Origin: Acidimicrobiaceae bacterium
Lineage (GTDB): Bacteria; Actinomycetota; Acidimicrobiia; Acidimicrobiales; RAAP-2
Direction: 5' to 3'
DNA length: 64,000 nucleotides
Assembly: GCA_027306605.1 (NCBI GenBank)
Contig: DAHUZK010000011.1
Location: forward strand, 1 to 64,000
Part shown: piece after piece, positions 15,825 through 24,873 of the stretch
Layout: every line of letters begins with the position of its first letter
How positions within the stretch are numbered: the stretch's first letter is position 1
The notes under the pieces: generated by a model
What the model saw: the letters and a program-made list of their open reading frames with translations, nothing else
What the model was told of the DNA's origin: nothing
Databases searched by the model: none
Made by a program: the position numbers and the translations under genes

Positions 15825-17009
15825 GTGCGCGTTCTTGTACTCGGAGGGGATGGCTACCTCGGGTGGCCGACGGCACTGCATCTTTCGGCAGTGGGCCACC
15901 ACGTCATGGTGGTGGACAACTTCGCGCGGCGAGGCTACGACGACGAGCTCGGCGCCACGTCGCTCGTACCCATCGCCCCCCTGGACCGGCGTATCGATGC
16001 GTGGCGTGCCGTTTCGGGTCGCACGATCGAGAGCTGTGCCGGAGATCTCGTGGATCCGGTCTTCACACACAATGCGATCGAACGCTTCGGTCCCGACGCG
16101 ATCGTGCACTTCGCCGAGCAGCGATCGGCGCCCTACTCCATGATCGACCAGGCGCACGCCGTCTACACCCAGACGAACAACGTGGTGGGGACGCTGAACG
16201 TGCTCTACGCCATAGCCGAGCTGAATCCGGCGATCCATCTGATCAAACTCGGCTCGATGGGCGAGTACGGGACGCCGAACATCGACATCGAGGAAGGATG
16301 GCTCGAGGTCCACCACAACGGTCGTCGCGACAGGATGCTGTACCCGAAGCGCCCGGGATCCTTCTACCACCTGTCCAAGGTCCACGACAGCCACAACATC
16401 GAGTTCGCCTGCCGCACCTGGGGCCTGGCGGCCACCGACCTCAACCAGGGCATCGTCTACGGGCAGGAGACGGAAGAGACCCGGCGTCATCGGGATCTCT
16501 CGACCCGCTTCGACTACGACGCCGTCTTCGGGACCGTGCTCAACCGCATGGTGGTCCAGGCCGTCTGCGGCCATCCGCTCACCGTCTACGGAACGGGGGG
16601 GCAGACCCGCGGCATGCTCGACATACGCGACACCGTCGAATGCATCCGTCTTGCCTGCGAGCACCCGGCCGGCCCCGGGGAGTTCCGGGTCTTCAACCAG
16701 TTCACCGAAGAATTCTCCATTCGGAGCATTGCTTCGATGATCCAGCGTGCTGCCGGCGACGGTGCCAGCGTCGTCATGATCGACGACCCGCGAGTGGAGG
16801 CCGAGGAGCACTACTACCATGCCGCGCACTCGGCCCTGCTCGACCTCGGACTTCAGCCCCACTATCTCGAGGACACACTCGTGGAGTCGTTGCTCTCCAT
16901 CGCCCGGCGCCACCGCCACCACGCCGACGCCAGTCTCTTCGTGCCGAGCGTGCAATGGCGCGCCACTGCAAGTCCCGTCGGTCCCCGTGCCCACACCCTC
17001 GTCGCATGA
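15825..17009 (+). CDS. sqd1: UDP-sulfoquinovose synthase (SQD1-like)
   Basis: 394 codons from GTG 15825, preceded by GAGGAGG. SQD1 makes UDP-sulfoquinovose from UDP-glucose and sulfite. The extended-SDR fold opens with 'VLVLGGDGYLGWPTALHLS'. 'HFAEQRSAPYSMID' and 'KLGSMGEYGTPNIDIEEGWLEVHHNGR' are highly distinctive of SQD1, and the catalytic YxxxK is 'SFYHLSKVHDSHN'. Length matches the family (about 390-400). No SqdX/SQD2 glycosyltransferase is adjacent; instead a GtrA-like gene overlaps the stop codon by 4 bp (ATGA) and a GH5 gene follows. The sulfosugar may go to SQDG or to another glycan. Confidence 0.92.
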   Translation: MRVLVLGGDGYLGWPTALHLSAVGHHVMVVDNFARRGYDDELGATSLVPIAPLDRRIDAWRAVSGRTIESCAGDLVDPVFTHNAIERFGPDAIVHFAEQRSAPYSMIDQAHAVYTQTNNVVGTLNVLYAIAELNPAIHLIKLGSMGEYGTPNIDIEEGWLEVHHNGRRDRMLYPKRPGSFYHLSKVHDSHNIEFACRTWGLAATDLNQGIVYGQETEETRRHRDLSTRFDYDAVFGTVLNRMVVQAVCGHPLTVYGTGGQTRGMLDIRDTVECIRLACEHPAGPGEFRVFNQFTEEFSIRSIASMIQRAAGDGASVVMIDDPRVEAEEHYYHAAHSALLDLGLQPHYLEDTLVESLLSIARRHRHHADASLFVPSVQWRATASPVGPRAHTLVA

Positions 17010-17530
17010 CGGTCATGGCGCGCCTCCCCGCCGTCGCGCTCGGTCGTGAAAAGCGCCCGGCATCGGTCCCGTGGACCACGAGCCGGGCGAAGCGTTGGTG
17101 GCGCTACGCCGTCACCTCCGTCGTCGCCACCGCCGCCAGCGAGACGACGCTGCTCCTGGTCTACGGCTTCCACCTGATGGCGGCCTCGTGGGCCGCCGTG
17201 GTCGCGAGTCTGGCCGGGAGTATCCCGTCCTACGCCTTGAGCCGGTATTGGATCTGGCCCGAGGCCGATCGCCGTCGTCCGGGGCGCCAGGCTGTCGCGT
17301 ACTGGGTCGTGGCGCTCGTGAGCCTCGGACTCTCGAGCCTCGTGACGGGTCTTGCGGCCGCCAACGGACCCGCCGCCGGTACGGCGCGGCTCTGGGTGGT
17401 GGGGTTGGCGTACATCGGGACCTACGGTGGTCTGTGGATCTTGAAGTTCGTCGTCTACCAGAAGCTCTTGTTCCATCCAACGGAGTTGCCGCTGAACGGC
17501 ATGGCAATTGACGAAGCCGGCATGCCCTGA
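17006..17530 (+). CDS. GtrA-family small membrane protein
   Basis: 174 codons from ATG 17006, overlapping the sqd1 stop; a second ATG lies 9 bp on. Four hydrophobic segments are visible (starting 'WWRYAVTSVVATAASETTLLLVY', then 'AASWAAVVASLAGSIPSYALSRYWIW', 'AVAYWVVALVSLGLSSLVTGLA' and 'LWVVGLAYIGTYGGLWILKFVVYQKLLF'). This is the GtrA layout, and 'SYALSRYWIW' echoes the GtrA NxxxxxxxW motif. GtrA proteins are thought to help flip polyprenyl-linked sugars for glycan decoration. Tight coupling to sqd1 suggests the sulfosugar is handled at the membrane. Confidence 0.8.
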   Translation: MTVMARLPAVALGREKRPASVPWTTSRAKRWWRYAVTSVVATAASETTLLLVYGFHLMAASWAAVVASLAGSIPSYALSRYWIWPEADRRRPGRQAVAYWVVALVSLGLSSLVTGLAAANGPAAGTARLWVVGLAYIGTYGGLWILKFVVYQKLLFHPTELPLNGMAIDEAGMP

Positions 17531-17540
17531 CGCGGGTCGG

Positions 17541-19265
17541 ATGCGTGCATCGGCACGTGTCCGCACCCGACCGAAGAGGCGAGCACGGTCGTCTTCGGCT
17601 TGGCTCCTGGTGGGCGGACTCCTCGCCGCGGCCGCCGTGGCAGCGGTCGTCGGCATGAGGACGGAGCAGGCTCCGTCCCGCTCCGAGACACTGTTGCCTT
17701 CGCTGGCGTCCCCGATCGAGCCGGCGCCGAGCGTCGGCGGCCGGCCTCCGGTGCAAGGACCCCTTGGCGCTCCCGGTGGCCCCTTTCTGTACGACGACGC
17801 TGGGCGCGTCGTCTTCCTCCGCGGCGTCAACGTGGTCTACAAGCATCCGCCCTACGAGGTCTTTCCGGACCCGGGAAAGGCCTGGAATTTCGACGCGGCC
17901 GATGCCTCCCTGATGGCCCGCTTGGGCTTCAACGTGGTCAGACTGGGGATGACCTGGCGTGGGCTCGAACCTGGCACGGCGCCGGCGAACGACCCCGCCA
18001 TCTGCCGCAAGGGTCCGCCCGGTGACCCGCATCAATTCGATCAGGCTGTGCTCGACCGCTACCTCGCGAGGCTGAAGCAGACCGTTGATCTACTCGGCCG
18101 CTACCACATCTTCACGATCCTCGACATGCACCAGGACGTCTACAACGAGATGTTCGACGGCGAAGGTGCACCCAACTGGGCGGTCTGCACCGATGGGGTC
18201 CCCAGCGTGGATCCGCCTGGTCGCTGGTCGCTGGAATACGCGACAGCCGCAGCCGGCATCGCCTACCGCCATTTCTGGGACAACGACGTGGTCGGCAACC
18301 TGCAGGGGCAGTACGACCTGACCTGGGGCAAGGTGGCCGAATACTTCCACCACGATCCCTGGGTGGCCGGCTACGACCCCTTCAACGAGCCCTTCTCCGC
18401 CTCCCTGGTGCGATTGGGCGACGAGCACTTCGATGCCCAGCTCCAGTGCTTCTACACCGGGCGGGCGCATCCCAGCCGGGCCAAGAACGGGATCCTCCTG
18501 CAATGCCCGGCCTCGGACCCTTCCGAAGGCGTGATTCCGACGATCCTGGCCGGCGATCCCGGACACTTGGTCTTCGACGAGCCCGACAACTTCGCCAGCC
18601 GTGGCTTTCCCACCTTCCTCGGGCCGATGGACTTCCCCCGCCTCGTCTACAACGTCCACATCTACTGCGGTGCCCGCAGCCCCAAGACCGGCAATCCGAC
18701 CGACCTCGGGGCCTGCGTCTCCCAGGAGGTCCGTTCCCTGACCCTCAGGGCCGAGGACCGGCCGGAGATGACCTCACCGGCCCAACCCGGAGGCCCGCCG
18801 TGGTTCGTCAGCGAGTTCGGCGCCACCTCCGAACCTTCGCTGGTGGCCACATTCGCCGCTCAGGCGAACGCGCATCTCGTGGGGTGGGCCTTCTGGTCCT
18901 GGCGGTACTACGCCGATCCGACCGGCAGCGCGGCCGAGTCGTTGCTCATGGCTGACGGGAGGCTCCGATCGACGGCGCGGGCCTTGTCGCAGACCTATCC
19001 GGAGGCTGTCGCCGGTCGACCGACCTCGATCTCCTTCGACGAGGCGACGGGGGCCTTCCGGCTCCGCTACGTCCCGGATCGTTCCATCCGTTCCCCGACG
19101 GTGGTCGTCGTGCCGACCGGAGTCCACTATCCCGCGGGCTACTGCGCCAGCGTCGCGGGGGGGAGAGTCGTGTCGGGATCCAACAGCGAGCTGCTCGTCG
19201 TGCGCAACGCACCCGGTGCCGCGACCGTCCAGGTGAGCGTCTCGGCCGGTCCGTGTCGCGGCTGA
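17541..19265 (+). CDS. GH5 glycoside hydrolase, endoglycoceramidase-like, membrane-anchored or secreted
   Basis: 574 codons from ATG 17541, 10 bp after the GtrA-like stop; the TTG at 17508 in the track is less likely. A basic N-terminus and one hydrophobic segment (residues about 20-42) precede the enzyme. GH5 features are 'GFNVVRLGMTWRGLEPG', 'FTILDMHQDVYNEMF', the acid/base Glu in 'GYDPFNEPF' (E283) and the nucleophile Glu in 'FVSEFGAT' (E425). 'LDMHQDVY' and the 'W..VAxxF...P.VxGYDxxNEP' spacing are closest to endoglycoceramidases, which release glycans from ceramides. A beta-rich domain of about 80 residues closes the protein. The actual substrate could be another glycolipid. Confidence 0.82.
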   Translation: MRASARVRTRPKRRARSSSAWLLVGGLLAAAAVAAVVGMRTEQAPSRSETLLPSLASPIEPAPSVGGRPPVQGPLGAPGGPFLYDDAGRVVFLRGVNVVYKHPPYEVFPDPGKAWNFDAADASLMARLGFNVVRLGMTWRGLEPGTAPANDPAICRKGPPGDPHQFDQAVLDRYLARLKQTVDLLGRYHIFTILDMHQDVYNEMFDGEGAPNWAVCTDGVPSVDPPGRWSLEYATAAAGIAYRHFWDNDVVGNLQGQYDLTWGKVAEYFHHDPWVAGYDPFNEPFSASLVRLGDEHFDAQLQCFYTGRAHPSRAKNGILLQCPASDPSEGVIPTILAGDPGHLVFDEPDNFASRGFPTFLGPMDFPRLVYNVHIYCGARSPKTGNPTDLGACVSQEVRSLTLRAEDRPEMTSPAQPGGPPWFVSEFGATSEPSLVATFAAQANAHLVGWAFWSWRYYADPTGSAAESLLMADGRLRSTARALSQTYPEAVAGRPTSISFDEATGAFRLRYVPDRSIRSPTVVVVPTGVHYPAGYCASVAGGRVVSGSNSELLVVRNAPGAATVQVSVSAGPCRG

Positions 19266-19277
19266 GACCCGAGGCTC

Positions 19278-19466
19278 TCATCTGAGCTGCAGGACGTGAT
19301 AGACGACGAAGGCCGGCCACACGACCGACTTCATGATCGCCAGCAGCACCAGCCAGAACGTCCCGGAGTGGGTGTGGATGTAATAGACGAGAGCTCCGAT
19401 GAAGCCGAGGAACCAGATCCCCCCCGCCCCACCGCCAGCCATCCTCTTGTTGCCTTCGTTCGCCAT
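19278..19466 (-). CDS. small two-segment membrane protein
   Basis: 62 codons with GGAGGG just upstream of the ATG. After a short polar, Gly-rich start it has two hydrophobic segments, 'GIWFLGFIGALVYYIHT' and 'GTFWLVLLAIMKSVVWPAFVVYHVL'. The type is common in actinobacteria and has no known function. It converges with the GH5 gene, leaving only 12 bp between stops. Confidence 0.7.
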   Translation of the reverse strand: MANEGNKRMAGGGAGGIWFLGFIGALVYYIHTHSGTFWLVLLAIMKSVVWPAFVVYHVLQLR

Positions 19467-19568
19467 GTGCCCTCCAGATGTCCTCTGGAAGGGTGGTCAC
19501 GTCCAGGGGTGCCGGGCCAGGGTCGAAGGTCACCAGTGACGGTCCGTCGAAGCGGGTCCGGCTCGGGC

Positions 19569-20159
19569 TCAGGCACCGACCGCGACGAGTCGCCACCATG
19601 CGGCGCCATCGCCGGGGTCGACGCGCCCGAGCACCCGTGGATCCTTCAGGACGTCGTCCCGGTGGAAACCGGGCACTGTTCTGTAACGGATCGTGCCGGG
19701 GACGCAGACCAATTCGAGCACACGCCAGAGCGACCGGGCGTAGAACTGCGCACCCCCCGGATCGGTCCATTCGTACACGCCGCGGTAGCGATCCAGTTCG
19801 TCGCGGTCCACCCAGAGCTTGGACACGAAGCCGGGAAAACCGAGGAACATCGGCGTGTTCAGGATGCACTCCCACAGGAACAGGTTGTGCCAGCGACCCC
19901 TGAGGAGCCGCAGCCGGAACTCGACGACCAAGAGGCACGGGTCCCGAGGCTGCGCGTGGTCGACGACTGTCTCCCTGAAGACCTGACCTGTGGTGCCGTC
20001 GCCGAAGTGCAAGCGCAGGCCGCAATTCCGTTTCGGTAGATGCATCTGCCGCCGGGCCATCAACCGTGCACTCCGCGCCACACTGTGTGCGGTGGCCCGG
20101 GCCGCGGTGGCAACGGGCAGCGCGTCGTGCGGATCGGCACTCGGGGCGAGAGGAGCCAT
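19569..20159 (-). CDS. hypothetical protein, possible YdhR-like alpha/beta-barrel fold
   Basis: 196 codons. I do not recognise a named family. 'CLLVVEFRLRLL...LFLWECILNTPMFLGFPGFVSKLWVDRDELDRYRGVYEWTDPGGAQFYARSLWRVLELVCVPGTIRYRTVPGF' alternates strands and helices in a way that recalls small monooxygenase-like dimeric alpha/beta barrels (YdhR). This is a fold impression only. The N-terminal 40 residues are basic and poorly structured, so the true start may be MARRQMHLPKRN at about 20058. It stands alone between the small membrane protein and the HAD gene. Confidence 0.55.
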   Translation of the reverse strand: MAPLAPSADPHDALPVATAARATAHSVARSARLMARRQMHLPKRNCGLRLHFGDGTTGQVFRETVVDHAQPRDPCLLVVEFRLRLLRGRWHNLFLWECILNTPMFLGFPGFVSKLWVDRDELDRYRGVYEWTDPGGAQFYARSLWRVLELVCVPGTIRYRTVPGFHRDDVLKDPRVLGRVDPGDGAAWWRLVAVGA

Positions 20160-20195
20160 GTACCCGGGTGTCCCGAGAGGTCCTGGGTTACCGCG

Positions 20196-20831
20196 TCAAC
20201 CGAAGCTCAGTCCGAGGATCCCCCCGAGCTCGCGCAGCGCGGCGTCAGGGTCGGCAACCTTGATCGTGTGCATGCCGAGGGCCCTGGCGGGTTTGAGGTT
20301 GACCCCGAGGTCGTCGAGAAACACAGCTTGCGCGGGGGAGACGCCGAGGGCCTCGCAGGCCAGCTCGTAGAAGCGCGGATCGGGCTTGCGCACGCCGAGG
20401 ACACGCGACTCGAGGACGGCGTCGAAGAGCGCGTAGACCTCGGCCACCTGTTCCGAGAGCCGGCGTTCGGTCGAGACGAAATTGTTCGTCAGGCACGCCG
20501 TCTTGTACGACCGGCCGCAGGCTTCGACGGCAGCGACCATACGCGGGCGGATGTCACCGGCCAGCATCTCGAGGATCCGGCGGCCGTCGATCTCGTGCCC
20601 CAGTTCCCGCGACTCGGCCGCCCACTGGGCCCCGAACGCTTCGAGGTCGATCTGACTGCGCTCCAGCCGCGCCCATGCGTTGTCGTCGGGATTGGTGGCG
20701 TTGACCTTCCGGATGAAGCCGGCCGGCAATCCGTGGGCCTCCTCGAAGTGCGCAAACGCCTCGAACGGGCTGGACGAGATCACGCCTCCGAAGTCGAAGA
20801 GGACAGCGCGGATGGCCGTGTCGTCGCGCAT
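20196..20831 (-). CDS. HAD-superfamily hydrolase with variant motif I
   Basis: 211 codons. Motif I is 'AVLFDFGGVISSSPFEAF' (nucleophile D13), motif II 'ACLTNNF', motif III Lys in 'VLGVRKPDPRFYE' and motif IV 'AVFLDDLGVNLKPARALGM', a complete HAD-IA layout. The second Asp of the DxD motif is Gly (DFGG), as seen in a subgroup of HAD proteins, including ones related to epoxide hydrolase N-terminal phosphatases and ACAD10. The start codon overlaps the stop of the upstream SDR by 1 bp (TGATG). It is the last gene of the sulfatase/sulfotransferase operon. Confidence 0.88.
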   Translation of the reverse strand: MRDDTAIRAVLFDFGGVISSSPFEAFAHFEEAHGLPAGFIRKVNATNPDDNAWARLERSQIDLEAFGAQWAAESRELGHEIDGRRILEMLAGDIRPRMVAAVEACGRSYKTACLTNNFVSTERRLSEQVAEVYALFDAVLESRVLGVRKPDPRFYELACEALGVSPAQAVFLDDLGVNLKPARALGMHTIKVADPDAALRELGGILGLSFG

Positions 20832-21577
20832 CAGCTCGCGGTGAGCCCGTTGTCGATGGTGTAGACGGCTCCGGTGACCGAGCGAGCTTCGTCCGAGGCG
20901 AGGAATGCGAACAACGCCGCCACCTCCTCGGGCTCGGCCAGTCCGCGCAGGCCGCCCATGCGCCCGGCCAGGTCCGCATCCATGTCCGCCGGGAAGCCGG
21001 CGTTGGCGGCGATGTCGGTGTTGGTCCCGGCGGGTGCGATGGCGTTGACCCGCAGGGGTGACTTGAGGTACTCGACGGCCAGCGAACGCGTGAGCTGGAT
21101 CACGCCTCCCTTGCTCATGCAGTACGCGGCCGAATAGGGGATACCTTGGATCCCGGCGTTCGAGGCGATGTTCACGATGTTCCCACCGTGCTCGAGCAGA
21201 TGGGGGATGGCGGCCTGCGCCAGGTAGAAATATGCATCGAGGTTGACCGCCATCAGTCGGCGGTAGCGCTCACGCGACATCTCGGGAGTGTGTGCCGCGG
21301 CGTAGATGCCCGCGACGTTGCCGAGGACGTCGAGCCGCCCGAGTCGTGAGATGCACGCGCTCACCGCGGCCGGACAGGCATCCGCCTCTGCCAGGTCGGC
21401 CCGATAGGTGATCAGCATGCCCGAAGCTGCCTTGCTCGTCTCGACGAGGCCTTCGTGATCGACGTCGACGCCGAAGACGGTGGCGCCTCCGTCCGCCAGT
21501 CGCAGGGCGATGGCACGACCGATGCCGGCGCCCGCGCCGGTGACGAGCGCAACGCGGCCGTCGAATCTGCCGGGCAC
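20831..21577 (-). CDS. short-chain dehydrogenase/reductase
   Basis: 248 codons from GTG 21577. The NAD(P) site is 'ALVTGAGAGIGRAIAL', followed by 'LGNVAGIY' in place of NNAG, Ser in 'NIVNIASNAG' and YxxxK in 'SAAYCMSKGGVIQLTR'. It is a classical SDR of unknown alcohol/ketone substrate. The gene is fifth in a six-gene minus-strand run; 87 bp separate it from the upstream SDR and it is coupled to the HAD gene. Confidence 0.92.
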   Translation of the reverse strand: MPGRFDGRVALVTGAGAGIGRAIALRLADGGATVFGVDVDHEGLVETSKAASGMLITYRADLAEADACPAAVSACISRLGRLDVLGNVAGIYAAAHTPEMSRERYRRLMAVNLDAYFYLAQAAIPHLLEHGGNIVNIASNAGIQGIPYSAAYCMSKGGVIQLTRSLAVEYLKSPLRVNAIAPAGTNTDIAANAGFPADMDADLAGRMGGLRGLAEPEEVAALFAFLASDEARSVTGAVYTIDNGLTAS

Positions 21578-21664
21578 AGGCGCAATGTAGCACCGTGAGG
21601 TGCAGACGCATTGACGGCCCGGGCTCCTGGAACCCGCGGATCGGGTGCTGCCGTCGTCCGTGCG

Positions 21665-22468
21665 TCAGACGAAATCGGATCCTCCGTCGACGTTGACGCA
21701 GGCACCGGTGACGTAACCGTTGCGCTGCGAGACGAGGTAGGCCGTCAGCGAGGCGACCTCGTCGGGGAGGCCTGCCCGGCCGAGGTCGGCCGGCTGGTGG
21801 AACGTCTGGTCGATCCAGCGCATCACGTCGTACGGATCGCCGGCGTCGAGGCCCTCGGTGGCGAAGACGTCCTTGAGGTTCTCCGTGAAGCTGGCCGTGA
21901 CGATGGAACCGGGACAGACCGCATTGACGAGGATGCCGTCCGGTGCGAGCGACTTGGCGAGGTTCTTGGCCACGCTCGTCAAGGCCGCCTTCGATGCCGT
22001 GTAGGCGACGAGGATCGGGCTCTGGCGCTGGATCGAGTGTGCGGAGAACATGGCCACGCGAGCCCAGGACGCAGCGCGCAGGAGGGGGAGCGCGGCGCGT
22101 ACGGCGCGCACGGCTGACATGGTGCCCAGAGCGAAGGCCTCCTCCCAGTCGGCGTCGTCGAGTTGCTCGAAGCGGCCTGCCCCCGGCCCGATCGTGTGCA
22201 CCAGTACGTTCAGCGAGCCCCAGCGGTCGCCGATCTCGGCGAAGGCGGCAGCGATCGAGGCCGGGTCCCGCATGTCGACACCGAGGCCGACGGCGTCGGG
22301 ACTTCCGGCTGCTCGCAGGGCGTCGACCGTCTCGTCCAGGGCTTCGCGCCCGCGTGCCATCACCGCGACCCGCGCCCCCTCCGCGGCCAGCACCTCGGCC
22401 ACGGCCCGGCCCATTCCCTTGCTGCCGCCGGTCACGGCAGTGGCGGCGCCGGTCAGCCCCAGGTCCAT
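21665..22468 (-). CDS. short-chain dehydrogenase/reductase
   Basis: 267 codons with a strong AAGGAGG before the ATG. The cofactor motif is 'AAVTGGSKGMGRAVAEVLA', 'VARGRE' and the acidic turn follow, and the catalytic residues are Ser in 'ARVAMFSAHS' and Tyr/Lys in 'VAYTASKAALTSV'. The NNAG motif is replaced by 'VHTIGPGAG'. The insert 'FTENLKDVFATEGLDAGDPYDVMRWIDQ' is typical of steroid/terpenoid-type SDRs in actinobacteria. Substrate unknown. It starts 36 bp after the sulfotransferase stop. Confidence 0.9.
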   Translation of the reverse strand: MDLGLTGAATAVTGGSKGMGRAVAEVLAAEGARVAVMARGREALDETVDALRAAGSPDAVGLGVDMRDPASIAAAFAEIGDRWGSLNVLVHTIGPGAGRFEQLDDADWEEAFALGTMSAVRAVRAALPLLRAASWARVAMFSAHSIQRQSPILVAYTASKAALTSVAKNLAKSLAPDGILVNAVCPGSIVTASFTENLKDVFATEGLDAGDPYDVMRWIDQTFHQPADLGRAGLPDEVASLTAYLVSQRNGYVTGACVNVDGGSDFV

Positions 22469-22504
22469 GTGGTCCTCCTTCGTCGTGGGTCCCGTGGGGT
22501 CCCG

Positions 22505-23650
22505 CTACGCCACGGCTTCGTACGAGTCGAGGTACGGCGCGAATCGCCGCCGGACCCGGTCGGCGTCGAGGCCGAAGTCCGCGAGGTCGTACCTGTGTTG
22601 CCCGTGCGAGCCCGGCGTATGGCCCGTCGCCCATCGCGTGACGGCCCTCCTGGACGCGTCGGGGAAGCCGATGTCGATGTGCTCGAGGGCCTCGCCGAGG
22701 GCGCCGACCGGGTCGACCTGGAGGTGGGCGAAGGCGACGTCGGCGAACCGTTCGTCACCGACCCGCGAACGGAAGTCCATGGCCCGGGACACTGCGAGCC
22801 ACCAGCGGTCGAGCTGCTCGGCTCCGAGCTCGACGGCATCGTCGCGTTCGCTGCTCCAACTGCGCGTGTAGTGGATCAGGCTGCACACCGATCCGAGCAC
22901 CTTTGCGGGGTCCCGGTGGCTCCAGAGGAACCTGGCGTTCGGGTAGGCCTCGAGCAGAGCGTCGAGGGCGAACATGTGTACCGGGGTCTTCAGGTGCCAG
23001 AGCGTCGGTGGACAATGCCACTGCAGGAGCCGGAGGACGCGACGGTGGTAGAGATAGGTGGCGCGCATGTCGCAGTCCGTCACCCATGCGAGGTACGACG
23101 GCACCCGGCCGAATCCGTCGAAGTGCACGGTCCGGAAGCTCATGCCGAGGAGATCCTGGCACTCAGTGGCCGTGGTGGCCTCTTGGTGGTGCATGCCTCG
23201 CATGAGCGGGAACATCTCGTACATCATGGCGAGCCCCGCTTCGGCCTCGGCGATGCGGGGATCCGTGCGTTCGGTGGCCGCTTCGGGCGGCGGACACGGC
23301 GACGAGGACTCCCACATCCGCAAGGATCGGAACTGCGGGTCCGCCGCCACCAGCTGGCTGAGCGCCGTCGTCCCGGTTCGCGGGAGCCCGATCACGAAGA
23401 CGGGACCGTCGATCTCCTGCCTTTCGATCTCGGGATGCCTGCGGTAGGTGTCCTCGATCTGCAGCCGAGAGGCCAGCAGGCTCGTCAGCCGGATCCGCTG
23501 CATCACTTCGCCCGTCTCCGTGAGCTCCGCCTCTTCGTTGAACGATTGCACCAGGCGCCCGAGACCCTCGCGGAAGTCCGTCGCGCCGAAGTCGATCAGC
23601 CCGGTCTGGACACGGGCGTCACGTTCGATCTCGTCGGCGTCCAGTGTCAT
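22505..23650 (-). CDS. PAPS-dependent sulfotransferase family protein
   Basis: 381 codons from ATG 23650, which has AGGAGG 8 bp upstream; the track start 116 codons earlier lies in the neighbouring gene. The 5'-phosphosulfate loop is 'PVFVIGLPRTGTTALSQLVAADPQFRSLRMWE'; the 3'-phosphate site is around 'ARFLWSHRDPAKVLGSVCSLI'. These enzymes usually move sulfate from PAPS to hydroxyls of lipids, sterols or sugars. The start overlaps the DUF1214 stop by 4 bp (ATGA). Sitting next to a sulfatase, it suggests sulfate removal and addition on related molecules. Confidence 0.88.
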   Translation of the reverse strand: MTLDADEIERDARVQTGLIDFGATDFREGLGRLVQSFNEEAELTETGEVMQRIRLTSLLASRLQIEDTYRRHPEIERQEIDGPVFVIGLPRTGTTALSQLVAADPQFRSLRMWESSSPCPPPEAATERTDPRIAEAEAGLAMMYEMFPLMRGMHHQEATTATECQDLLGMSFRTVHFDGFGRVPSYLAWVTDCDMRATYLYHRRVLRLLQWHCPPTLWHLKTPVHMFALDALLEAYPNARFLWSHRDPAKVLGSVCSLIHYTRSWSSERDDAVELGAEQLDRWWLAVSRAMDFRSRVGDERFADVAFAHLQVDPVGALGEALEHIDIGFPDASRRAVTRWATGHTPGSHGQHRYDLADFGLDADRVRRRFAPYLDSYEAVA

Positions 23651-24873
23651 CGGGCAAACCTCCTGCTGACGGCGAGCCGCCGTGCGGCGATCACAGCCCG
23701 GCGCTCTTCCGGAGTGACCCGGTGCGTTCCGGCAGGCAGGACTGCATCGACATCGCCGAACGCGACGACGCGGGTCGCGGGTATCGGCGCGGACTCGGTT
23801 CGGACGCAGCGCAGGATCACCGGGCCCGCACCGTGCCCCGCGGTGTCCAGCCAGTTGGCGACGCCCGGATCGTCGTGGGCCACGACTGCCCGGACCACAC
23901 CGTCGTCGTCCACCGCGGCCTGATGTCCGTTGATGCTGCTCTGATGGCGCGCGTAGTCGATCGTCTCCCACCAGGGGTTGCCGAGCGAGAAGCTCCAATA
24001 GAGACCCTGCGGCGGTCTCACCTCGATGATGAGCGCCTCGTCGGGTTCCAGCTGCCAGGAGCCGATGACCGGTCGGTTCTCGGCCGCCGCCCCCATTGCC
24101 GTTCCGTCCAGAGGGGGGAGGAAGGTGTTCGGCGTCTCGGGGCGCGCGAATTGGAGGAAGAATTCCAGGTTGGCCAGGACGAAGTCGCCCAGGGCAACGA
24201 GCTGGCGGGCGACGACGGCCCGCGGGTCGACGGGCGGGCGGTCAGGCGTCGTCGAAGCGGCACCGATGCGCTCGATGGAGAGGGTCGACGCTTCCTCGGT
24301 GTCCCAGTCGTAGAAGAAATGGCGCACGACGAGGCCGGTGGCGTCACCGGCGATCGGCAGCCAGTTCCCGTCGTGGGCCTGCTCGGAGAGGACGAGCTCG
24401 ACCTCTCCGTTCGGTCCGAGGTCGAGCTCGTCGAGCAGCACATTGGCGGACGAGGCCATGCCTGCCATGGACTGCAGCCCGACGTAGCGGGCCGAACCGC
24501 GGGAGCCCCAGAGCCGGTAGCTCTCGCCGCCTCGCAGCGGCGCTCCCGTATAGATGCAGTCGGGGCAGTCCATGCCCCACTTGTAGACGGCATCGACACC
24601 GGACGGCTTGACGTCCAGCACCGGATCGGCCTCGGCGCGCAGGCCCTGGTCGATGCCGGTGCCCAGGAGGACCAGCAGGTGCCGGAACCCTGCCGCCACG
24701 TCGACCGGGCTGCGCGCCGTCTCGTCGGACAGCACGACGTCGGCCGACCTGCGCAGGGCGTCGAGGAGGTGCGACCAGGCCCGTCCCGACAGGAGATCGT
24801 CGGCCGCCGCATCGCCGGCGCGCGCGGCCTCGCTCACCGAGTGGGGCATCCACGACGGGTTGACGAACGTCAT
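23647..24873 (-). CDS. DUF1214-domain protein
   Basis: 408 codons from ATG 24873, overlapping the sulfatase stop by 4 bp. The C-terminal part 'EALIIEVRPPQGLYWSFSLGNPWWETIDYARHQSSINGHQA...DPGVANWLDTAGHGAGPVILRCVRT' matches the DUF1214 pattern; the N-terminal half has 'YKWGMDCPDCIYTGAPLRGGESYRLWGSRGSARYVGLQS'. DUF1214 has no established biochemical role that I know of. No signal peptide is seen. Being translationally coupled between a sulfatase and a sulfotransferase, it may bind their shared substrate. Confidence 0.8.
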   Translation of the reverse strand: MTFVNPSWMPHSVSEAARAGDAAADDLLSGRAWSHLLDALRRSADVVLSDETARSPVDVAAGFRHLLVLLGTGIDQGLRAEADPVLDVKPSGVDAVYKWGMDCPDCIYTGAPLRGGESYRLWGSRGSARYVGLQSMAGMASSANVLLDELDLGPNGEVELVLSEQAHDGNWLPIAGDATGLVVRHFFYDWDTEEASTLSIERIGAASTTPDRPPVDPRAVVARQLVALGDFVLANLEFFLQFARPETPNTFLPPLDGTAMGAAAENRPVIGSWQLEPDEALIIEVRPPQGLYWSFSLGNPWWETIDYARHQSSINGHQAAVDDDGVVRAVVAHDDPGVANWLDTAGHGAGPVILRCVRTESAPIPATRVVAFGDVDAVLPAGTHRVTPEERRAVIAARRLAVSRRFAR

